From Prorocentrum cordatum (lineage: Eukaryota; Sar; Dinophyceae; Prorocentrales; Prorocentraceae), in the NCBI GenBank assembly GCA_963575745.1, contig CAUYUJ010003647.1, forward strand, positions 1-32,500: a DNA stretch of 32,500 bases. The letters are read 5' to 3'. The position numbers were made by a program, and so were the translations under genes. Under the pieces are notes generated by a model. It ran no database searches, had not been told where the DNA came from, and saw only the letters and a list, made by a program, of their open reading frames with translations. Shown piece by piece: positions 27,201 to 32,500 of this stretch. Position 1 is the stretch's first letter, and each line of letters begins with the position of its first letter.

Positions 27201-30200
27201 ACGCTGTTCTCGATGCCTATCACACAACTTGGATGCAACATGGCCCTGCTAAGATCCTATACTCCGATGGGGAAGGAGCGCTGAATAACGATACAGCAAA
27301 GGCCATCCTTAAATCCAAGGGAACAGAGCTTCGTATCCGAGCGCGTGGCCAGCACGCCACGACTATCGAAGCTAGGAACGGCATCCTGCGACACCTCATA
27401 CACGTGATGGGAGAAGAACTGAATAGATTGAACATCCCTCTGAATTTCACTCGTCTCTTACATGAAGCCTTGTTTGCCAGCAACGCATTTACCTTCTACA
27501 ACGAAGTGTCTCCGTATAATGCGCTGTATGGCAGACAACCAGCTATGCTTCCCGATTTCCCTGTCCTGGATCATGATCAGTCCGCTGAATCATCAGATCA
27601 CTCAAAGGAAGAGACAATCAGGAGGGTTAGTCTGGAGGCAATCACGCAGGCCACTGCGGTTGCCAAGACGAACAGGGCTCTCCGTACGAAGACTACTGCT
27701 ACGGGTGAATTTCACTACAAAGAGGGAGATCTCGTGGACTATCATCGCCCGACCACCACGAAAGACGACTGGGGTGGATGGAGTGGTCCATACCCGGTCA
27801 TCCGCAACGAACCTGACCGAGGCCAGGTCATCGTGAAGGTCGGCAATCGCGAAGTGCGAGTACAGTATCCTGACTCACGACATACGCTGTACATCGAAGC
27901 ACTGATGGTCCGCGAGATAGGATCGGACAATACGGCCCTTCGGACAGTATTGGCCTTTATTGCCGGTCTGCCAGCGGGGAAACCCGCTATGACTTTCGGA
28001 TACCTACCAGCGAAACAGGGCCGACTGCAGATGACTGCTGCGAGCCGGCTTTCGCCTAAGGTGCACTTGGCTCTTCAATATCTCATTCGCAACTATTTTC
28101 GCATTGAAAACGTGGTTGCTGTACGACTTGCTAAGAGCCTGACTAAGTTGCCTGCTGCACCATATGCAGACAGCTGTACACTAGTGCACTATGATAACGA
28201 TGTGACCCCTGGCTTTCATTATTATGAAGCTGATGGCACTGCCTTGAACATCTACGACATCACAGGGTCTACACATTCACGCATCATCCAGTGTCTTAAA
28301 TCCAAGAAGCCGCTTGCTGGATTCGACCGAGACCTCACTAAGTTTGAGGAACTCGCTGATGGTTCACCACCAAGCGAGCCACCTCCAGCAGCTGCTCCTG
28401 AGCAGCCTCCTGCGGCGAATGATGGTCGGCTCCCGACCATCATAGAGGAAACAGAAGAGGATCTGGATGTCTTTGTCTTGGAGTCATGGTATGCTGAACT
28501 GATGGATGACAGAACACTCCTTGAAGCTGACACAGAAGAAGTCATGCACACAGTTCCGACATACATGACAGACTCACAGTGCGTGTTGGTCTCTACGACC
28601 TGTGAAGATGTGCAAGGCCACTTGCCGGTGCGGGGTCACCCGCCAGGATACGACATGGACACTTCTTACTACGTCCCTCTGTGCTCCACTGATCCGGACA
28701 GCCACTATGATCTGGACTCCGACGAGCACGGGAAGTACATCGAGCTTTGCTTCACAGCAGACATGTTCAAAGTCGTCCTGTCCGAGCAGCAACACCGATT
28801 GTTGGATGACAGCAGCGTCGCAACTATGCGAGTATATGTTAGTGCTGCCTCCAAACGTGCCGCGGTCGTCAAAGAAGACGACCCACTCACGAAGGCCGAC
28901 ATTCAAGCGAATCCGGTCAAAGTTTCCAAAGCCCTTTACACAGAATTGAGAACTTGGCTTGACAACAAATGCTTCCAGATGACTGACTTGAGCAAAGCGT
29001 CGAACATCATGACTTCACGCTATGTATACAAATGGAAGTTTGTCAAGAACGAGAAGGGCGAAATGGAACGGACGATCAGGTTACGCTTGGTACTTCGTGG
29101 CTTCATGGACATTGAAGCCTTCGATGTCGAAACCTTCTCTGGCACGGCAAGGAGGTCAAACCAGAGATTGCTCGCAAGTTCTGCTGCATGCAACAAAGCT
29201 TGGATCATCGCTTCCCTGGACATCAACATGGCTTTCTTGAAGGGACTGACCTATGGCGAGCTCGCCGCGGCAACTGGCGAGAAAGAGCGTGCGGTGTGCT
29301 TCACACTACCTCCTGGGTCAGCAGCTGTCCTTCGCACATTGCCAGGCTTTGAGTCATATGACGAATCAAAGCATTGTCTTCGGTGCCTCAAGCCGGGGAC
29401 TGGCACGAAGGATGCTCCCAGAGCATTCTCGCTGAAGCTCAGGTCCATCACCAGGAGCTTTGGACTACAGCCTACTTCATACGATGAAGAGTTCGAGATG
29501 AGTTCAAACCTCTTGACAGCCAAACACGTTGATGACATCAATATGACTGGGAAGGAAGATTCCATTGACAAGTACGTCAAATGTGTTGAAGATACGTTTG
29601 GAAAGTGCAAACTGAACAAGCACACATACACAAATTGTGCCGTTCGGTACAACAAGACCGATGATGGGAGCGTCACTCTTGATCAGGACGAATACATCAA
29701 ACAACTTCGTCCTATCACACATCCAGAGCTCACAGGCGCTGATCCTGAGAGCAAAGCGACAAAGACGATTTCTGATATGTTCGTCAGTCTTCGTGGCGCT
29801 CTAGCCTATGCGTTGATCACGCAGGTATGGCTGATGGTCTATGTTGTTTCACTGCAACGTATCCAGGAACCGACAAACATCCAGGTACGACGACTGAACG
29901 CGGTTACCAGGAAATTGCAGGCAGGTCCGAAGAAGATCGTGTATCAAGCTATGACTCCAACAGGAGAGGTCGACCTGCATAGCGATTCTGGCTATCGTCG
30001 TCTCAACGGAGATGAAGACGACGAAGTCAAAGGCTACGGTATCCGCGGGGCTAACCTGCTGAGGCGTGGCCACACGCAAGCGGGGAAACCCGTCGTGCAC
30101 CTGGTGGACGCATACTGCAAGTCTCATCGACTGCAGGTGCGTTCGAGCTACTCTGCGGAAACACTGGCAGCAGCCCACAACTTGGAAGACTGCTACCCGA

Positions 30201-30652
30201 CCATTGTAACGCTCCACGAGCTACACTCGGGACCATTGACCCCCACACAGTTGAAGAACATATTGGAAATGGGTGGTCTATGTATCAAAGTCACTCTGAC
30301 TATTGATGCCGAGTCTGTCTTCAAGTCTTTGTCTAGCAAAGATCTGAAGAAGCCCACAGAATGTACTCTGCTTGGGCACATCAGCTGGATCCGCCAGATG
30401 ATGGAGCGCGGAATCGTTGAAAGCGTCCAATGGTGTGACACGCGGGATATGACTGCCGATGGTCATACCAAAGGTAGTATTGACCGCGCGTTGCTCCTAC
30501 AGGTAATGGCCGGTCAGCAATCCTTCAAGCACGAGCTGAAGAAACATACTCCGTATAGGGCGGGCAGGTCGTCTCAGGACGGCCCTGCCTCCCGAGCTAG
30601 CGGGGAAACCCGCACGCAGGTGCGCTTTAGTAGCGAGGAAACTCGCCGGTAG
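24275..30652 (+). CDS. Copia Pol: methyltransferase-like modules, integrase, reverse transcriptase, RNase H
   Basis: The 2125-residue frame may extend upstream to 24074. Residues 1-200 and 413-640 resemble C5-cytosine-methyltransferase modules. The second has MLELCGGKGG (cofactor loop), QPSC with Cys475, REQP with Glu524 and IDQCTTGLKDSFG; the first has WVATPSDWY, ILGPPGYFWK and LCHFGIKFD. A Cys/His cluster follows (Cys675, 678, 708, 711). Integrase has Cys911/914/917 of the zinc region and catalytic Asp944, Asp998, Glu1032. The copia RT has Asp1649 in SLDINMAF and HVDD (Asp1753-1754) for YVDD. RNase H has Asp1904, Glu1962, Asp2011 and Asp2062. Integrase-before-RT order assigns it to copia. 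These are the enzymes for cDNA synthesis and integration. The stop overlaps a micro-hairpin (30652-30665). The methyltransferase reading is less secure than the rest. Confidence 0.92.
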   Translation: MTSTGTQYLGNLLAGDYNMLWVATPSDWYVRTPGKRAGPHYQRIQNLLIKARALRMQIVILGPPGYFWKQGPIKDVIEDLKLSIIRMRLCHFGIKFDRSSKYPSGSCIQVATSCPHIPLNLWRCTCGSHKEHDLDWYGQDQQRAEFRHKTLAIITARFLDQLNKANMIRNERSAAHLSVCTRVDKKVRHYVQCPQKGPQWDHVVRRVTTDLDTNKIVQDIKIQDQPTGYNYVAPLLDGVTNISTRLYWEPPAPVLHGDGESRRPRPKRVTIVDDDRSPPPSIERCQTRPTNFSEIPPFPDLTADPSAADLSAETALPTDARIKQKEKQKADKEAGIKPKKIPKKVEDGNDDCGEDLKGLDCSTYFNDVPLDDSDSDSESEDIFMMLPAGQPADSHADVFSVVQSLCYGRNNQVDMLELCGGKGGISILAFKRGLSSGGNLDKISMVDLGNSEVQRAVLHYLKTCFVKITILQPSCRTTGLPSYFNAQVNHDTWLKHHKEDLPHITFCGTVALLQDDLRRFFLREQPMGTWVDEIQPWKELAQRKVTCQTIIDQCTTGLKDSFGQYIRKPTQMMANKEELLAPFRGKRCPGNHVHANVCNKELARAAQYTYIMQSLIVDAVQIAKDLFAYGRDPFANRERSYAFVTNSAGYDLDDPTIQRHSNGEILRPPSGGLGCPGCADNNYKQSPRHSRNPKMCRWYDVEPYYWGCPSCKKEYQKSNPHHTKISGQCRFAEKWKLPDNFGQPRPAGQAAPAAPAAEAAPAANAAPAAKARIRAPRPPRPGEGDPTAGASSHDITKAKGAYGDTTGAGSSDDHRRLPQVAARRGRMEGGDPPPPPQPHAEPRPRPRLPDWTRFDVQLSLQNLRSFDPAVVQRELRKLHLRWFHAKEPKMRMILAKVGLGETRLSLIKGICDSCRECRAWEKPGNTVMPSVSLPGRFNEEVECDLFFYKQEHIVFHIIDRCIRWAAGTEIPDKTMHAVLDAYHTTWMQHGPAKILYSDGEGALNNDTAKAILKSKGTELRIRARGQHATTIEARNGILRHLIHVMGEELNRLNIPLNFTRLLHEALFASNAFTFYNEVSPYNALYGRQPAMLPDFPVLDHDQSAESSDHSKEETIRRVSLEAITQATAVAKTNRALRTKTTATGEFHYKEGDLVDYHRPTTTKDDWGGWSGPYPVIRNEPDRGQVIVKVGNREVRVQYPDSRHTLYIEALMVREIGSDNTALRTVLAFIAGLPAGKPAMTFGYLPAKQGRLQMTAASRLSPKVHLALQYLIRNYFRIENVVAVRLAKSLTKLPAAPYADSCTLVHYDNDVTPGFHYYEADGTALNIYDITGSTHSRIIQCLKSKKPLAGFDRDLTKFEELADGSPPSEPPPAAAPEQPPAANDGRLPTIIEETEEDLDVFVLESWYAELMDDRTLLEADTEEVMHTVPTYMTDSQCVLVSTTCEDVQGHLPVRGHPPGYDMDTSYYVPLCSTDPDSHYDLDSDEHGKYIELCFTADMFKVVLSEQQHRLLDDSSVATMRVYVSAASKRAAVVKEDDPLTKADIQANPVKVSKALYTELRTWLDNKCFQMTDLSKASNIMTSRYVYKWKFVKNEKGEMERTIRLRLVLRGFMDIEAFDVETFSGTARRSNQRLLASSAACNKAWIIASLDINMAFLKGLTYGELAAATGEKERAVCFTLPPGSAAVLRTLPGFESYDESKHCLRCLKPGTGTKDAPRAFSLKLRSITRSFGLQPTSYDEEFEMSSNLLTAKHVDDINMTGKEDSIDKYVKCVEDTFGKCKLNKHTYTNCAVRYNKTDDGSVTLDQDEYIKQLRPITHPELTGADPESKATKTISDMFVSLRGALAYALITQVWLMVYVVSLQRIQEPTNIQVRRLNAVTRKLQAGPKKIVYQAMTPTGEVDLHSDSGYRRLNGDEDDEVKGYGIRGANLLRRGHTQAGKPVVHLVDAYCKSHRLQVRSSYSAETLAAAHNLEDCYPTIVTLHELHSGPLTPTQLKNILEMGGLCIKVTLTIDAESVFKSLSSKDLKKPTECTLLGHISWIRQMMERGIVESVQWCDTRDMTADGHTKGSIDRALLLQVMAGQQSFKHELKKHTPYRAGRSSQDGPASRASGETRTQVRFSSEETRR
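26531..26598 (+). repeat. Micro-hairpin cluster in Pol before the integrase
   Basis: Four adjacent hairpins all use altered stems: GCGGC-GCCA-GCCGC (26531), GCGGC-TCCA-GCCGC (26549), GCGGC-GCCG-GCCGC (26567) and GCGCG-CATA-CGCGC (26585). Every stem change is matched on the other side. They sit in an Ala/Pro linker just before the integrase zinc region. Confidence 0.85.
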
Positions 30653-30665
30653 CGAGGCTACTCGC
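30600..30665 (+). repeat. Terminal micro-hairpin cluster spanning the Pol stop
   Basis: Three hairpins occur in 66 bases: GCGGG-GAAA-CCCGC (30600), GCGAG-GAAA-CTCGC (30633) and GCGAG-GCTA-CTCGC (30652). The last starts at the final base of the TAG stop and is otherwise untranslated, yet keeps perfect pairing. The first two are read in a different frame from the Ala-Gly-X-Pro-Ala copies. Confidence 0.87.
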
Positions 30666-30760
30666 GCGCCCTTGCCTTGTATGCAGCCGCTGTTGCCTAG
30701 CACTGTTTTTTTTTCCGCGTAATGTAGAAATTCGGTGCTTGCTCGTCTCCTCCCCCTCCA
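30666..30760 (+). other. 3' untranslated region of the LTR element, no purine tract
   Basis: Between Pol and the 3' LTR I find a T-run (about 30706-30714) and a pyrimidine-rich end (GCTCGTCTCCTCCCCCTCCA). The expected polypurine tract, which primes plus-strand DNA next to the 3' LTR, is absent on the coding strand. Confidence 0.65.
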
Positions 30761-31044
30761 ACTTTAAACGGAGAGGGTTAAAGGCGAGATGTAAATCGAG
30801 CATGCACCGCTGCCGTGCCTGGCTCAGGCCGGGCCCGGCCAAACATGTGATTGTGCCTCACTGAGGCGCACTACTTGCATCTGAGATCGGAAAAGACTTT
30901 TCTACTGAAGATGCCCCTTCTATCCTTTACTCCAGATCCCATGCTTCATCTTGCTCTCTTGCTCATGCGATATGAGCCAAAGCTTGGGATATGGGAGCGC
31001 CTAAGGCGGAACATATATCTTGGCTTACCAGTGCGTTTTCGACT
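30761..31044 (+). repeat. 3' long terminal repeat
   Basis: This 284-bp copy is the same length as the 5' LTR with five transitions and no indels. Two of the differences (near the ends of CGATATGAG and AAAGCTTGGG) would change amino acids if the Gag frame really began in the LTR. Confidence 0.93.
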
Positions 31045-31049
31045 GTCGA
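31045..31049. repeat. Candidate target-site duplication, right
   Basis: GTCGA directly follows the 3' LTR and pairs with 14650-14654. Confidence 0.75.
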
Positions 31050-31112
31050 TGGGGACGGGATGTGACAGGAAGGAACTAAAGGACAACGTGACGGGGTAGG
31101 CGGAGGAAGTGT

Positions 31113-31230
31113 GTGAGGAGGAGGAGGAGGAGGAGGAGGAGGAGGAGGAGGAGGATGAGGAGGGGGAGACAAACGAAAAGGAGATGGAGAAGGTCGCAAA
31201 AGACGCTCAGGAGGAGGAGAGGAGGAGGAG
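31113..31230. repeat. GGA microsatellite
   Basis: A pure GGA run to about 31160 continues as a purine-rich stretch with AAAGG and GGAGAAGG words. A short second GGA run lies at 31408-31430. Confidence 0.9.
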
Positions 31231-31395
31231 TATTCTGACCCGGGACCCCCCCAAGACCCCCCACGGGACCCCCCCCAGGACCCCTCTCGGGACCTCCCCC
31301 AGGACCCCTCCCGGGTTTCCCCCGGGGCCCCCCCCCCCGGCCAGGGATGGGAACAAAGGGAAGGGGAAACCCTTCGAGTCAATTTACTTTACGCA
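31229..31395 (+). repeat. Diverged relative of the 150-bp array monomer
   Basis: The order of words matches the right half of the 7238-8540 unit: TATTCTGACCCGGG for TATCTGACCCGGG, a long C-rich tract, GGCCAGGGATGGGAACAAAG for GGCGGGGGAGGGATCAAAG, GGGAAGGGG, then CCCTTCGAGTCAATTTAC for CCCTTCGACTCAATTACG. The C-rich centre is expanded into repeated GGGACCCCCC units. It lies outside the array as a single copy. Confidence 0.75.
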
Positions 31396-31606
31396 GGAGG
31401 AAGAGATGAAGGAGGAGGAGGAGGAGGAGGTTACCAGAGGAAGGGGCTATTTTGGTTTAAGCCCTCATGGTTGGGGGGATGCCCGCGCAGAGTCGCGCTG
31501 CTCTCCCTTCGCGGCCTTGGCGTGTTGGCTCTGACTGTGTAATATGCTTCCGTATGCCCACCGCAGTGGGCAACGAGGATCGGTCTCCAGTGTGGTGACC
31601 TTGTTG

Positions 31607-31758
31607 CAAGGGCTCCCACGAAAGCGCGAAGTTATTCGCTCTTCGCGGTCCTCGTTCCTTCTCCCCCTCCTTCTCGTCCTCCTTTTCTCCCTTTTGGGTG
31701 GGCGGCGCGAGAGCGCGAAGTTTTCGCGGAGCGCGAAGCGCGAAGTTGGGAGCCCTTG
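31607..31758. mobile_element. MITE-like inverted-terminal-repeat element, copy B
   Basis: The 152-bp element has perfect 12-bp ends, CAAGGGCTCCCA and TGGGAGCCCTTG, and is flanked by TTGTTG on both sides (31601-31606 and 31759-31764). Over most of its length it is the reverse complement of 14440-14572, including the CTTCTCCCCCTCCT and CTTTTCTCCC words. It has about 20 extra bases (GCGCGAAG repeats) near one end. No coding capacity. Confidence 0.75.
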
Positions 31759-31764
31759 TTGTTG

Positions 31765-32500
31765 AGGCTGGGATGTGTCCATGCGTCATGCCAGTCCCGT
31801 GCCGTTGTCATGCACAGTGGTTTCGTTTTCCGCTCGTAGAGTGTGCTGGACGAATATAGCCCCCACGGCAGGGATCTAAGCATGACTGTAGTTTGAGCTG
31901 GTTACAGTTGCATCACAGATTGCGCCCTGTCTCAGTTCAAGCCTCGTCTCGCGCAAGCGAGGTCATACGGAGCTCGACATCAGGATGAACTGGACGAAGT
32001 CCACTTCCTCAAATCTTATGTTGTACAATCGGGTGGATGATAAGAAGAAAGAGGCTCGCTCCGCCCGCTCTTCCCCATGAGTTGCAGCGTTCATTGAACA
32101 ATCTCCACGGTCTTTCGGCCCATCTTGCATCACTGTCATCATTGATCTATGTCCCCGTAAGGATTGGGAAGCTGGTGTGATGCTAGATTCCCCCCGGTTC
32201 GTGTGAATCTTTTGTGGGCGGAAACCACTCGGCGGATAGATTCAGGCCAATGTGCTTCGCGGCAGTTTTTGTATGAGGCATAGTGGCCCCGCTGTCGCCC
32301 GAAGCTGATGGGACGGTCTGGCGATTTCCAATGTGATCGGTTGAGTTGAATGCAGTAGTGGCTACGTAGACATGCCATGAGCAAGTGGCGATGGCTGTGT
32401 GCTACTAAAGAGGGTGGCGGGCCAAGGAGCGTGGAGAGAAAAGGACGAGGAGGGCGAGGACGTCGATCTTGGAAAGAGCTCTTTCTGTGGTCGCTTTTAG
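31765..32500. other. Gene-free right end
   Basis: I see no coding frame, repeat or RNA gene that I can support in the last 736 bases. One isolated hairpin, CTCGC-GCAA-GCGAG, sits at 31948-31961. Confidence 0.5.

Larger units (their letters stand above)
15060..30665 (+). repeat. Dispersed family of about fifty 14-nt micro-hairpins
   Basis: The typical copy is GCGGGGCCACCCGC: a 5-bp stem GCGGG/CCCGC and a 4-base loop, mostly GNNA (GCCA, GTCA, GACA, GAAA, GCAA, GCTA, GCGA). Examples start at 15085, 15194, 16032, 16977, 17358, 17394, 18113, 18143, 18908, 18944, 19121, 20490, 20508, 20982, 21027, 21681, 22263, 23375, 23744, 25436, 27974, 28630 and 30600. Compensated stems include GCGGC/GCCGC (16821, 18161, 22281, 26531, 26549, 26567), GCGGA/TCCGC (16227, 22152, 24008, 25181, 25196), GCGAG/CTCGC (30633, 30652) and GCGCG/CGCGC (26585). 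G-T pairs occur at 15209, 17376, 21375 and 21699. A few have 5-base loops (15060, 17649, 20261, 23807). None lies in the LTRs. The commonest frame gives Ala-Gly-X-Pro-Ala. Confidence 0.88.
14655..31044 (+). mobile_element. Large Ty1/copia-order LTR retrotransposon
   Basis: The 16,390-bp element has two 284-bp LTRs, a candidate 5-bp target duplication, a primer-binding site and five consecutive open frames. Integrase lies before reverse transcriptase and RNase H, which is the copia order. LTR identity (five differences in 284, all transitions) points to recent insertion. The size is well above the 5-9 kb typical of copia elements. The extra length holds Tpt1-like, RING-H2 and methyltransferase-like domains plus long Pro/Ala linkers with micro-hairpins. 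Codon composition looks similar across the frames, and every catalytic residue I looked for in integrase, RT and RNase H is present. The frame is broken into five pieces, so a single polyprotein would need stop bypass or frameshifts. Confidence 0.93.

Noticed and set aside
31441-31460. Spliced-leader-like GGGGCTATTTTGGTTTAAG
   Set aside because: Only about 14 of 20 positions match the leader, and the preceding bases match 14584-14599 instead, so it belongs to another repeat.
31948-31961. CTCGC-GCAA-GCGAG hairpin outside the LTR element
   Set aside because: Single copy with the stem in the opposite base order to the family. Chance is adequate.

Overview
This window looks like a repeat-rich, gene-poor piece of a dinoflagellate nuclear genome. 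The best evidence is at 92-113. It is a full match to the dinoflagellate spliced-leader consensus (D-CCGTAGCCATTTTGGCTC-AAG), followed directly by a second, degraded copy. That tandem arrangement is what repeated trans-splicing and reverse transcription of an mRNA leaves behind. I see no host housekeeping gene, tRNA or rRNA. Almost all convincing coding sequence belongs to two retrotransposons.

Layout. (1) 1-91: GGA/GCA microsatellite. (2) About 92-7237: a LINE-type non-LTR retrotransposon that begins exactly at the spliced leader. It has ORF1 (zinc-binding motif plus coiled coil), an unassigned middle frame, and a large ORF2 with AP-like endonuclease, reverse transcriptase, a Cys/His motif and RNase H. 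The RNase H is split by a one-base frame change near 6010-6037. (3) 7238-8540: a GC-rich tandem array with a period near 150 bp. (4) 8541-14439: non-coding DNA with small tandem repeats, purine and pyrimidine microsatellites and a 500-bp-offset duplication. (5) 14440-14572: a short terminal-inverted-repeat (MITE-like) element. A second copy lies inverted at 31607-31758. (6) 14655-31044: a 16.4-kb Ty1/copia-order LTR retrotransposon. Its two 284-bp LTRs differ at five positions (98.2% identical) and it is flanked by a candidate GTCGA target duplication. (7) 31050-32500: microsatellite, a diverged relative of the 150-bp repeat, the second MITE-like copy, and about 740 bp with nothing I recognise.

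The copia element is the main point of interest. Reading downstream it encodes: a Gag with a CCHC knuckle; an ORF whose C-terminal part matches the Tpt1/KptA RNA 2'-phosphotransferase family; an ORF with a RING-H2 finger; an aspartic-protease ORF; and a 2125-residue Pol. Pol has two regions resembling cytosine-methyltransferase modules, a Cys/His cluster, a DDE integrase, a copia-type reverse transcriptase and RNase H. The protease ORF and Pol share one frame and are separated by a single UGA in the context UGA-CGG. Gag and the Tpt1-like ORF overlap as ATGA.

The internal region of the element also carries about fifty copies of a 14-nt micro-hairpin, typically GCGGG-GNNA-CCCGC. Stem pairs 4 and 5 change in a compensatory way. 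The copies occur in all three reading frames and one extends past the final stop codon. They are concentrated in linkers and rare in catalytic domains. An LTR element carrying an RNA-repair-like domain, a RING finger and a covarying hairpin family is the candidate undescribed system here. Function is inferred from motifs only.
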